Of a DNA stretch of 64,000 bases, positions 25,860-33,496 are shown piece by piece. The stretch covers positions 1-64,000 of the forward strand of contig CAUEFI010000005.1 in NCBI GenBank assembly GCA_958477305.1, in the 5' to 3' direction. The notes below the pieces were generated by a model that saw only the letters and a program-made list of their open reading frames with translations, was not told the DNA's origin and searched no databases. The position numbers and the translations under genes are program-made. Within the stretch, counting starts at the first letter, position 1; each line of letters opens with the position of its first letter. This stretch comes from HGM12998 sp900756495 (GTDB lineage Bacteria > Bacillota > Clostridia > Oscillospirales > Oscillospiraceae).

Positions 25860-28800
25860 ATGGGACAAGTTTATCGCTGCTTTGTGGAGAAAAAGCCGGG
25901 CTTTCAAGTGGAGGCGGGCGGACTTTTCCATGAGCTGAAGAGCAACCTGGGGGTGGACGCCCTCACCGGTGTACGAGTTGTCCGCCGGTATGATGTGGAG
26001 GGGGTGGATCAGGCAGTCTATGCCGCCGCCCGGACGACAGTTTTTTCCGAGCCCCAGGTGGATGAAGTCTGGGACGAGAAGATGCCGGCGCCCGAGGGGG
26101 TTCACAGCCTGCTGGCCGTGGAATCCCTGCCGGGGCAGTACGACCAGCGATCCGACTCGGCGGCCCAGTGCGTGCAGATGCTCACCGGAGGCGAGCGTCC
26201 CCTGGTACAGACCGCCACAGTCTATGTCCTGGAGGGCGAATTGGGAGCGGAGGATTTGGATAAGGTCCGCCGCTATCTGGTCAACCCTGTGGAGTGCCGG
26301 GAGGCCTCTCTGGAAAAGCCCGCCACCCTGGAGCGGACGTACGCCGTGCCGGCCGCGGTGCCCGTAATCGAGGGCTTTACAGCTCTGGACGAGGAAGGGC
26401 TGGAGAAGATGCAGAAGGAGTACGGCCTGGCGATGGATTTGGCCGACCTCAAGTTTCTCCAGGACTACTTTCAGCGGGAGGAGCGGCGGGATCCTACCGT
26501 TACCGAGCTGCGGGTGGTGGACACCTACTGGTCGGATCACTGCCGCCACACCACCTTCTCCACCCATCTGGAGAACATTTCGATTTCCGACCCGGAGGTC
26601 AAGGCGGCCTATCAGGAGTACCTGAGCGCCCGGGCGGAGGTATACGGCGAGGAGAAGGCGGCCCAGCGGCCGCAGACCCTGATGGATCTGGCTACCATCG
26701 GGGCCAAGGTGCTCAAAAAGCGGGGCAACCTCAGGAACCTGGATGAGAGCGAGGAGATCAACGCCTGCTCAATCAAGGTAAAGGCCGCTGTGGACGGAAA
26801 GCATGAGGACTGGCTTCTCATGTTCAAGAATGAAACCCACAACCATCCCACTGAGATCGAGCCCTTTGGCGGCGCGGCCACCTGCATCGGCGGGGCCATT
26901 CGGGATCCCCTGTCCGGCCGCGCCTATGTATATCAGGCCATGCGCCTCACCGGCTGCGGCGACGTGCGGGATCCGGTGAGCGAGACGCTGGAGGGCAAGC
27001 TCCCCCAGCGCAAGCTGGCGGTCACTGCGGCGGCGGGCTACTCCTCCTATGGCAACCAGATCGGCCTGGCCACCGGCATGGTCAGCGAGATCTACCACAA
27101 GGGATATACTGCCAAGCATATGGAGGTGGGGGCCGTGGTGGGGGCGGCCCCGGCCGCCAATGTGGTGCGCCTTTCCCCGGCCCCCGGCGATAAGGTGATC
27201 CTCCTGGGCGGTCGTACCGGCCGGGACGGCATCGGCGGGGCTACGGGCTCCTCCAAGACCCACAATCTGGAGTCCCTGAATACCATGGCCTCTGAGGTTC
27301 AGAAGGGCAACGCACCGGAGGAGCGGAAAATCCAAAGGCTGTTCCGGGACCCTGCCGTCACCCGGATGATCAAGCGCTGCAACGACTTCGGCGCCGGCGG
27401 CGTGAGCGTTGCCATCGGCGAGCTGGCCGACGGCCTCGCCATTCAGCTGGATGCCGTGCGGAAAAAGTACGACGGTCTGGACGGCACGGAGCTGGCCATT
27501 TCGGAGAGCCAGGAGCGCATGGCCGTGGTGGTCGCCCCCGGCGACGCGGATGCGTTCATCGCCGCCGCACAGGCCGAGAACCTGGAGGCCTATGAGGTAG
27601 CCGAAGTCACTGAGGAGCCCCGGATGGTTATGTACTGGAATGGGGCCAAGATCGCAGACCTGTCCCGGGCTTTCCTCAATACCAACGGCGCGGTGAAGCA
27701 CGCCAGCGTGGAGGTGCCCGCAGTACAGCGCCCGCTCCAGGGATTCCGCGTCCCCTATCTGAAGGCCAGCGCCGGCGGCATCAACTACGCCTCCCAGCGC
27801 GGGCTGGGGGAGCGGTTTGACGCCTCCATCGGCGCGGCTTCAGTGCTCATGCCCTTCGGCGGAACGTATCAGCGGACCCCCGCCCAGGTGATGGCGGCCA
27901 AGCTCCCCGTGGAACCGGGCCGCGAGACCGGCACCTGCTCGGTGATGGCGTGGGGCTTTGACCCGCGGCACAGCGAGAAGGACCCCTACGGCGGGGCCTA
28001 TGACGCGGTAATGGATTCAGTGTGTAAGCTGGTGGCCGCCGGCTGTGACTACGCCGACGTCTATCTCTCCTTCCAGGAGTACTTTGAGCGCCTGAGGGAG
28101 GACCCCAGACGCTGGGGCAAGCCCTTTGCCGCTCTGCTGGGGGCCCTGAAGGCCCAGCTGGGCCTGGGGGTGGCCGCCATTGGCGGCAAGGATTCCATGT
28201 CGGGATCCTTCATGGATCTGGACGTCCCGCCCACGCTGATCTCCTTTGCCATCGCCCCGGCCAGGGCGGAAGAGGTGCTCTCGCCCGAGTTCAAGGAGCC
28301 GGGCCACAGCGTCTATCTCTTCCGGGCGGACCCCAAGAAGGGCTGCGCCGCCGTGCGGGAGATCTGGGATCGCTTCCACGAGTACTGCCAGCAGGGCAAG
28401 GTTCACGCCGCCTGGGCGGTGGGGCCCGGCGGGATAGCGGAGGCCGTGATCAAGATGTCCTTTGGCAACCGGATCGGCTTTAGGCATGACCCGGCCGTCA
28501 AGAGCGACGAATTCTTCTCCTCCGAGGTAGGGGCCATCCTGGCCGAGTGCTCCGGCAAGATCACAGGCGCCCGGCTGATGGGGCGGACCATTGAGGAGCC
28601 TGAGATTGAGCTTCCCGGAGAGAAGGTGGCCATCAGCGAGCTGCTGGCCCTCTCTGAGCGGGCGCTGGAAGAGATTTACCCCACAAAGACCGCCGACAGC
28701 GGCGCGGTGGAGCCCATCTCCTGGGACAGGCGCTCCCCGGCGGTGTGCGGGAGCAAGGCCGCCCGCCCCAGGGCTGTCATCCCCGTCTTCCCCGGCACCA

Positions 28801-29561
28801 ACTGCGAGTATGATACGGCCGCCGCCTGCCTGCGGGCGGGTATCGACCCCGAGATCCTGGTGGTGCGCAATCTGACCGCCGCCGATTTGGAGCAGTCGGC
28901 CCTGGCCCTGGAGCGCGCCATCCAGGGGGCTCAGATGGTGGTGCTGCCCGGCGGGTTCTCCGGCGGCGACGAGCCGGACGGATCGGCCAAGTTTATCTGC
29001 TCCTTCTTCCGCAATCCCCGGCTGACCGACGCCGTCCATGATCTGCTGAAAAACCGGGACGGCCTGATGCTGGGCATCTGCAACGGCTTCCAGGCCCTGG
29101 TCAAGCTGGGGCTGGTGCCTTACGGCGAGATCCGGCCCATGGACGAACACTGCGCTACCCTGACCTATAACACCATCGGCCGCCATCAGAGCCGGTATGT
29201 CACCACCCGGGTGGCCTCGGTGAACTCCCCCTGGATGCTGAAGAGCCAGGTGGGCGATCTCCACGCCATTCCCGTCTCCCACGGCGAGGGCCGCTTTGTG
29301 GCTCCCCAGGGGCTCCTGGACGAGCTGGTGGCCAAGGGGCAGGTAGCCACTCAGTATGTGGGCCCCGACGGCCTTCCCGCAATGGACATTGATGTGAATC
29401 CCAACGGGTCCCTCCTGGCCATCGAGGGTATCTTCTCTCCGGACGGCCGGGTCTTTGGCAAAATGGGGCACTCGGAGCGGTATGGGGACTTCGTGGCTAA
29501 AAACATTCCCGGCGATAAGCACCAGCCTCTCTTTGAGAGCGGCGCTGCGTATTTTAAGTAG
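25860..29561 (+). CDS. purL: phosphoribosylformylglycinamidine synthase, single-chain
   Basis: Step four of purine synthesis: FGAR + Gln + ATP to FGAM. The 1233-residue chain joins the PurS-like N-terminus, the linker with DTYWSDHCRHTTF, two AIR-synthase-like halves (ETHNHPTEIEPFGGAATCIGG; FGAGGVSVAIGELADG; GGKDSMSGSF) and a C-terminal class I amidotransferase with the nucleophile in LGICNGFQA and His-Glu in SHGEGRF. Most Firmicutes use separate PurS, PurL and PurQ; the fused form is common in Clostridia. ATG 25860 has GGAGGG 7 bases upstream. It is 36 bases after the lipoprotein gene; no purine riboswitch is visible before it. Confidence 0.97.
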   Translation: MGQVYRCFVEKKPGFQVEAGGLFHELKSNLGVDALTGVRVVRRYDVEGVDQAVYAAARTTVFSEPQVDEVWDEKMPAPEGVHSLLAVESLPGQYDQRSDSAAQCVQMLTGGERPLVQTATVYVLEGELGAEDLDKVRRYLVNPVECREASLEKPATLERTYAVPAAVPVIEGFTALDEEGLEKMQKEYGLAMDLADLKFLQDYFQREERRDPTVTELRVVDTYWSDHCRHTTFSTHLENISISDPEVKAAYQEYLSARAEVYGEEKAAQRPQTLMDLATIGAKVLKKRGNLRNLDESEEINACSIKVKAAVDGKHEDWLLMFKNETHNHPTEIEPFGGAATCIGGAIRDPLSGRAYVYQAMRLTGCGDVRDPVSETLEGKLPQRKLAVTAAAGYSSYGNQIGLATGMVSEIYHKGYTAKHMEVGAVVGAAPAANVVRLSPAPGDKVILLGGRTGRDGIGGATGSSKTHNLESLNTMASEVQKGNAPEERKIQRLFRDPAVTRMIKRCNDFGAGGVSVAIGELADGLAIQLDAVRKKYDGLDGTELAISESQERMAVVVAPGDADAFIAAAQAENLEAYEVAEVTEEPRMVMYWNGAKIADLSRAFLNTNGAVKHASVEVPAVQRPLQGFRVPYLKASAGGINYASQRGLGERFDASIGAASVLMPFGGTYQRTPAQVMAAKLPVEPGRETGTCSVMAWGFDPRHSEKDPYGGAYDAVMDSVCKLVAAGCDYADVYLSFQEYFERLREDPRRWGKPFAALLGALKAQLGLGVAAIGGKDSMSGSFMDLDVPPTLISFAIAPARAEEVLSPEFKEPGHSVYLFRADPKKGCAAVREIWDRFHEYCQQGKVHAAWAVGPGGIAEAVIKMSFGNRIGFRHDPAVKSDEFFSSEVGAILAECSGKITGARLMGRTIEEPEIELPGEKVAISELLALSERALEEIYPTKTADSGAVEPISWDRRSPAVCGSKAARPRAVIPVFPGTNCEYDTAAACLRAGIDPEILVVRNLTAADLEQSALALERAIQGAQMVVLPGGFSGGDEPDGSAKFICSFFRNPRLTDAVHDLLKNRDGLMLGICNGFQALVKLGLVPYGEIRPMDEHCATLTYNTIGRHQSRYVTTRVASVNSPWMLKSQVGDLHAIPVSHGEGRFVAPQGLLDELVAKGQVATQYVGPDGLPAMDIDVNPNGSLLAIEGIFSPDGRVFGKMGHSERYGDFVAKNIPGDKHQPLFESGAAYFK

Positions 29562-29576
29562 AAAAGGGAAACAGGA

Positions 29577-29612
29577 ACCGGCCCCCCGGAGCAATCCGGG
29601 GGGCCGGTCTTC
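29577..29612 (+). terminator. intrinsic terminator after purL
   Basis: A 14-bp GC-rich stem (29577-29590 with 29595-29608), 4-base loop, followed by CTTCTCGTTT. The convergent radical-SAM gene ends 33 bases later. Confidence 0.85.
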
Positions 29613-29644
29613 TCGTTTCAGGGCAGCGGCAAGGGGACGGGGAC

Positions 29645-30262
29645 TCAGTCCTCAATATAGCTGCGAATCCGCAGCGTCACCCCCAGATCCCGCACAATCT
29701 GGCGGCAGCGATCCACCTCTTCCTCGCTCTTATCCTTGTCCACGATGGTCATCACCACATTGGGTACATATTCCTTGGCCTTCAGGGCGAAATCCAGCAT
29801 GGCGTGCCAGGCCTTCTCCCCATCCCTGGGGCGGGTCACGGCCAGATATTCTGCCGGGGTGGAGCCGTTGAGGGAGATGGACAGCGTATCAATACGGCCC
29901 TGGAGCTCCGGGGTCACATCCCGGCCAAGGATCAGGTTGGCATGGCCGTTGGTGTTAATACGCACCGGGGGGAGGTGCGGCACTTTCTCCTTCAACTGAT
30001 CCACCAGCCAGAGAATATCATCGGTGCGGTACATGGGCTCGCCAAAGCCGCAGAACACCAGCTCCCGGTAGCGGGTGAAATCGCGGGCCAGCAGATCCTC
30101 CAGGGCCTCCTCCCGGGTGGGCTCGTGGTCCAGCCACAGGTCGTCGGCATAGATGGAGCCCTTGTGACCATTGTGCCGCAGGCAGAAGACACAGGCGCAG
30201 TCGCAGCGGTTGGTCAGGTTTACATAGAGGGCGCCTTCATACTCGTAAGAAATGGTCTCCAT
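29645..30262 (-). CDS. TatD-linked radical SAM protein
   Basis: A 205-residue radical SAM enzyme with the cluster motif CDCACVFC (CxxxCxxC after NLTNR), the GEP-type motif FCGFGEPMYR and RINTNGHAN. Short radical SAM proteins encoded directly after tatD form the TatD-associated family; their reaction is unknown. ATG 30262 is three bases after the tatD stop and has AAGGAG overlapping the tatD 3' end, so translation is coupled. No auxiliary cluster domain is present after the core. Confidence 0.9.
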   Translation of the reverse strand: METISYEYEGALYVNLTNRCDCACVFCLRHNGHKGSIYADDLWLDHEPTREEALEDLLARDFTRYRELVFCGFGEPMYRTDDILWLVDQLKEKVPHLPPVRINTNGHANLILGRDVTPELQGRIDTLSISLNGSTPAEYLAVTRPRDGEKAWHAMLDFALKAKEYVPNVVMTIVDKDKSEEEVDRCRQIVRDLGVTLRIRSYIED

Positions 30263-30265
30263 GGT

Positions 30266-31045
30266 TCAGCACTCCTTTGTCTCAATTCCAAAAAAACGTT
30301 TTCCATTCTCCAGGGTAACGGACAGAATCTCCTCGGCGGAGACCCCCCGGATCTCAGCCACCCGCCGGGCAGTACAGGCGATCATGGAGGAGTCGCACCG
30401 CTTTCCCCGGTAGGGCTCGGGAGCCATATAGGGGGCGTCGGTCTCCAGCATAAGGCGATCCAGGGGGAGCCAGCGGAGAATCTCGGGGGCCCGCCGCGCG
30501 TTGTGAAACGTGATGTTGCCGGTGAAGGAGATCATCCAGCCCAGATCCAGGGCCGTCTTTACGTCCTCCGGTCCCAGGGCGCAGCAGTGAAAGACCCCCC
30601 GGGCGCCCGGGTGGGCGCGGACAATATCCAGCGTGTCCCGGTGGGCGTCCCGGTCGTGGACGATGGCGGGGAGATTCAGCTCCTCGGCCAGGGAGAGCTG
30701 GGCGTCAAAAAAGCTCCGGGATTGGGCGCGCTCCTCCGCCTCCTTGACCCAGTAGTAATCCAGGCCGATTTCCCCCACCGCCACAGCCCTGGAATGGGAA
30801 CAGAGGGCCTTCACATCATCCAGATCGGAGAGGCGGGCGCCCTCCAGATTCTCCGGGTGAAAGCCGGCGGCGGCGTAGAGATATTCATAGCGCCCGGCCA
30901 GCTCCAGACAGGCCCGGGAGCTCTCCAGGTCGCAGCCGGGACAGACCACCAGCGCCACTCCCTTTTCCGGCAGTGAGGCGAGCAGTTCGTCCCGGTCGGC
31001 GTCAAAAGCGCCGTCGTAGTAGTGGGCGTGGGTATCAAAGATCAT
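30266..31045 (-). CDS. tatD: TatD family metal-dependent DNase
   Basis: A 259-residue TIM-barrel hydrolase with the metal ligands of the family: FDTHAHYYD (HxH), AVGEIGLDYYW (Glu), PAIVHDRDAH (His), VFHCCALG (His) and LMLETDAPYM (Asp). TatD enzymes have 3'-5' exonuclease activity in DNA repair. The frame extends to 31201, but ATG 31045 has GGAGG immediately upstream and a matched promoter further upstream; the longer N-terminus would precede the transcription start. First gene of a two-gene operon with the radical SAM protein. Confidence 0.95.
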   Translation of the reverse strand: MIFDTHAHYYDGAFDADRDELLASLPEKGVALVVCPGCDLESSRACLELAGRYEYLYAAAGFHPENLEGARLSDLDDVKALCSHSRAVAVGEIGLDYYWVKEAEERAQSRSFFDAQLSLAEELNLPAIVHDRDAHRDTLDIVRAHPGARGVFHCCALGPEDVKTALDLGWMISFTGNITFHNARRAPEILRWLPLDRLMLETDAPYMAPEPYRGKRCDSSMIACTARRVAEIRGVSAEEILSVTLENGKRFFGIETKEC

Positions 31046-31096
31046 GGCGGCTCCTCCGCTTTTTCTAAAATCCGTCAATGGCAGGCGTATTTTATT

Positions 31097-31125
31097 ATAA
31101 TACAACAGCGCCGCCCCTTTTGCAA
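31097..31125 (-). promoter_or_regulatory. promoter of tatD operon
   Basis: Minus strand TTGCAA (31125-31120), 17-base spacer, TATTAT (31102-31097); an overlapping TATAAT lies three bases on. It is divergent from the antiporter promoter about 100 bases away. Confidence 0.75.
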
Positions 31126-31217
31126 GAGGCGCAGGGGGAGCGGGCGGAGGCGCCGCCGCCGGCCGGATGCGGCCCAGGGGAGGGAGCGGATCAAAGCGCA
31201 CCGGCGGGCCGCGCCTC

Positions 31218-31247
31218 TTGACAGGGAGAGGCGCGCCGTGTTATGAT
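31218..31247 (+). promoter_or_regulatory. promoter of the cation antiporter gene
   Basis: TTGACA (31218-31223), 18-base spacer, TATGAT (31242-31247); transcription is expected near 31254, leaving a leader of about 130 nt. Confidence 0.8.
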
Positions 31248-31253
31248 AACCCG

Positions 31254-31384
31254 GAAAGCAAAAGACGGGGATGAGGTCCTCCCGCGGCCCTTTGGGCCGG
31301 AACCGCCGGTACGGCTGATGACTTCTGCAATGATTTGCAGGGGGCATTGGCTTTTTTTGCGCCCCTGAGAGGGAGCGGATTGAC
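31254..31384 (+). promoter_or_regulatory. structured leader of the cation antiporter, candidate riboswitch
   Basis: The leader folds into a closed three-way junction: P1 GAGGTC with GACTTC (31273-31278 with 31319-31324), P2 CGGCCC-TTT-GGGCCG (31285-31299) and P3 GCCG-GTA-CGGC (31304-31314). A fourth hairpin CTGCAA-TGAT-TTGCAG (31325-31340) follows, then GGGGGCATTGGC and seven T (31352-31358). CAATG in the fourth hairpin can instead pair with CATTG just before the T-run, giving a mutually exclusive weak terminator-like fold. Unpaired purine-rich stretches flank P1. This architecture upstream of a Na+/H+ antiporter resembles a cation-sensing riboswitch; the Li+ (nhaA-I) and Na+ classes are the first to test. 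I cannot assign the class. Confidence 0.55.
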
Positions 31385-32572
31385 ATGCTGACAAGCCTTG
31401 CCTATGTAATGCTGCTGGGGCTGGCCCTGGGCGCCCTGGCCCGAAAGCTGCGCCTTCCCCCGCTGGTGGGGATGCTGGCGGCGGGAATCTTGCTGGGCCC
31501 CCACGGGCTGAACCTGCTGTCGTCCGACCTGCTCGGCATCTCCGCCGACCTGCGGCAGGTGGCCCTGGTCATTATCCTGACGCGGGCCGGGCTCTCTCTG
31601 GAGCTGGGAGATCTGAAGCGGGCCGGGCGCAGCGCCGTGCTGATGTGCTTTGTCCCCGCCGCCTGCGAAGTGGCCGGGATCACCTTGCTGGCCCCCCGGC
31701 TGTTGGGCCTTGCCCCGGTGGAGGCGGCCGTTTTGGGGGCTGTTCTCGGGGCGGTCTCGCCCGCGGTGGTCGTCCCGCGGATGCTCCGCCTGATGGAAGA
31801 GGGGTACGGCACGGGGAAGGGGATCCCACAGACCGTGCTGGCAGGGGCCTCGGTGGACGACGTGTTTGTTATCGTGCTCTTCAGCGCGTTTACCGGCATG
31901 GCGGCGGGGGAGGGATTCTCTCCAATGGCCCTGGCGGGAGTGCCTGCGGCGGTGGCGTTGGGGGCTGCGGCAGGGCTGGCCCTGGGATTTGGCCTCTCCC
32001 GCTTTTTTACCCGGTTCCACATGCGGGATTCGATCAAGGTCATCCTGCTCTTGGCGGCGGCGTTTCTGCTGATGGCGCTGGAGAACGCGCTGAAGGGGCG
32101 CATTCCCTTTGCCGGGCTGCTGGCCGTCATGGGGATCGGGCTGGGGCTGCGGCGCTGGCGAAGGCCTGCGGCGGTGCGGCTCACCACAAAATTCGGAAAG
32201 CTGTGGGTGGCCGCCGAGGTGGCCCTCTTCGTGCTGGTGGGGGCTGAGGTAGATCTGCGCTACGCCGCGGCGGCCGGGCTGGCCGCCGTCGTGACGGTGC
32301 TGGGCGGGCTCTGCTTCCGGTCGGCGGGGGTGGCGCTGTGCCTCCTGGGCAGCAGGCTGAACAGGCGGGAGCGGCTTTTTACCGCGCTTGCCTATCTGCC
32401 CAAGGCCACCGTCCAGGCGGCCATCGGAGGCGTGCCGCTGGCGATGGGGCTGGGCTGCGGGCAGGTGGTGCTGACAGGGGCGGTTATCGCCATTCTGATA
32501 ACCGCGCCCCTGGGCGCTCTGGCAATTGATCTGACCTATAAGAGACTGCTGCGCAGGGATGCGGAGCGATAG
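31385..32572 (+). CDS. cation:proton antiporter (CPA family)
   Basis: A 395-residue membrane protein with about 12 to 13 helices and no regulatory TrkA-N domain. N-terminal LRLPPLVGMLAAGILLGPHGL and the ion-site region AGASVDDVFVIVLFSAF (helix with paired Asp) mark the NhaP/KefB-type CPA superfamily; ATVQAAIGGVPLA resembles the conserved segment of CPA1 exchangers. It would exchange Na+, Li+ or K+ for protons in pH and salt homeostasis. ATG 31385 follows AGGGAGCGG. A strong terminator follows, so it is a single-gene unit controlled by its structured leader. Confidence 0.9.
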   Translation: MLTSLAYVMLLGLALGALARKLRLPPLVGMLAAGILLGPHGLNLLSSDLLGISADLRQVALVIILTRAGLSLELGDLKRAGRSAVLMCFVPAACEVAGITLLAPRLLGLAPVEAAVLGAVLGAVSPAVVVPRMLRLMEEGYGTGKGIPQTVLAGASVDDVFVIVLFSAFTGMAAGEGFSPMALAGVPAAVALGAAAGLALGFGLSRFFTRFHMRDSIKVILLLAAAFLLMALENALKGRIPFAGLLAVMGIGLGLRRWRRPAAVRLTTKFGKLWVAAEVALFVLVGAEVDLRYAAAAGLAAVVTVLGGLCFRSAGVALCLLGSRLNRRERLFTALAYLPKATVQAAIGGVPLAMGLGCGQVVLTGAVIAILITAPLGALAIDLTYKRLLRRDAER

Positions 32573-32576
32573 AAGA

Positions 32577-32624
32577 AGGGACCGCCGCCCCGGCTTTCCG
32601 CCAGGGCGGCGGTCCCTCTTTTTT
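32577..32624. terminator. bidirectional terminator between the antiporter and AbrB genes
   Basis: A 14-bp GC-rich stem (32577-32590 with 32604-32617) and a T-run on the plus strand; the AbrB gene ends 16 bases away from the other side. Confidence 0.9.
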
Positions 32625-32639
32625 GCAGAAATCCGCTGG

Positions 32640-32912
32640 TCAACCGTCGGCGGCTTTGGAGCCTCGCTCACGCAGGGCGGACAGGGCCTTCAGACAGGCG
32701 GGGCAGATGTTTTTGCCCCGGAAGCGGACCGTATCGGAGGCCTCTCCGCAGAAGATACAGGCGGGCTCATATTTCCGCAGAATGATGTTCCCCTCTGAGG
32801 TAAAGATCTCCAGGCCGTCTTTTACAGCGATCCCCATGATTTGGCGCAGTTCAATGGGCAGCACAATGCGCCCCAGCTCATCCACGCGCCTCACGATTCC
32901 AGTTGATTTCAT
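32640..32912 (-). CDS. AbrB-type transition-state regulator with C-terminal zinc ribbon
   Basis: A 90-residue DNA-binding protein. Residues 1-50 form the swapped-hairpin AbrB/SpoVT domain (MKSTGIVRRVDELGRIVLPIELRQ; GLEIFTSEGNIILRKY). The remaining 40 residues carry CIFCG...CPAC, two Cys pairs spaced like a zinc ribbon, replacing the usual AbrB multimerisation tail. It probably controls stationary-phase genes. ATG 32912 has GAGAGGAG upstream. The promoter is near-perfect and next to a palindrome, in a region shared with a divergent XRE gene, so the two regulators may control each other. Confidence 0.9.
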   Translation of the reverse strand: MKSTGIVRRVDELGRIVLPIELRQIMGIAVKDGLEIFTSEGNIILRKYEPACIFCGEASDTVRFRGKNICPACLKALSALRERGSKAADG

Positions 32913-32967
32913 TGGAAGGCTCCTCTCTTTCTTGTAAAAACGCCTTTTATTTCCTGCTGCTGATAGG

Positions 32968-32996
32968 ATTTTACACCGATTTACAAAAGTTGTCAA
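32968..32996 (-). promoter_or_regulatory. promoter of the AbrB gene
   Basis: Minus strand TTGACA (32996-32991), 17-base spacer, TAAAAT (32973-32968). The -35 ends one base from the palindrome that begins at 32998. Confidence 0.85.
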
Positions 32997-32997
32997 T

Positions 32998-33032
32998 CCC
33001 TAAAATGAGTATAATTTATACTTAAAATAGGG
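32998..33032. promoter_or_regulatory. palindromic candidate operator between the AbrB and XRE genes
   Basis: A perfect palindrome AGTATAA-T-TTATACT (33008-33022) lies inside a longer imperfect one with outer arms CCCTA (32998-33002) and TAGGG (33028-33032). It covers the region just upstream of the abrB -35 and precedes the XRE gene. A dimeric repressor, most simply the XRE product, would block both promoters. Confidence 0.65.
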
Positions 33033-33089
33033 ATAATTTAAAAGACAAATATTCCCCCAGATATAATAAAACAAAAAGGGGGGAGCCGT

Positions 33090-33425
33090 TTGACTGTGCC
33101 AGAGAAAATACTGGAGATTATGGAATGGAACAATAGCCAAAAGATGACACAGGCAGAGTTAGCAAAGCGAACTGGTCTCTCCAAGAGTTCGATAAATGGT
33201 TATGTTCGCGGGGAGCGAAAGTTGACCATTGATGCCGCACAGAAAATTGCGGACGCGCTGGAGGTATCCCTGTGGACACTGCTCAACGGCGATCCTCTGG
33301 CGGTGACGCCGATAGATTTAACCCAGCGGGAGCGAACGTTAATCAGCGAATACCGCCGCCTGGACGAGGAGGAGCGGGAGGCGATTGACGGCCTGATTCG
33401 GGTGCAGAACCGGAAAAAGAGATAG
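33090..33425 (+). CDS. XRE-family helix-turn-helix regulator
   Basis: A 111-residue protein: HTH_3 domain at residues 18-70 (MTQAELAKRTGLSKSSINGYVRGERKLTIDAAQKIADALEVSL) and a charged C-terminal helix (RRLDEEEREAIDGLIRVQ) probably for dimerisation. TTG 33090 follows AAGGGGGGAG by 5-6 bases; GTG 33096 is the alternative. A TATAAT at 33062-33067 may serve as its -10, though the -35 is poor. It is divergent from the AbrB gene, sharing the palindrome. The single gene ends in a strong terminator. No phage gene adjoins it. Confidence 0.88.
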   Translation: MTVPEKILEIMEWNNSQKMTQAELAKRTGLSKSSINGYVRGERKLTIDAAQKIADALEVSLWTLLNGDPLAVTPIDLTQRERTLISEYRRLDEEEREAIDGLIRVQNRKKR

Positions 33426-33432
33426 CATGGAA

Positions 33433-33478
33433 CAGCCGCCCCGCGCCGTTAAACGGCGCGGGGCGGCTGAAGTTTTTT
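33433..33478. terminator. bidirectional terminator between the XRE gene and metG
   Basis: A 16-bp perfect GC-rich stem (33433-33448 with 33454-33469), 5-base loop and six T; metG ends 19 bases away on the other strand. Confidence 0.92.
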
Positions 33479-33496
33479 GCCTGCGGGCAAGTGCGC

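Noticed and set aside
28017..29594. 525-residue open frame antisense to purL
   Set aside because: Shadow frame; it ignores the terminator after purL and has no family match.
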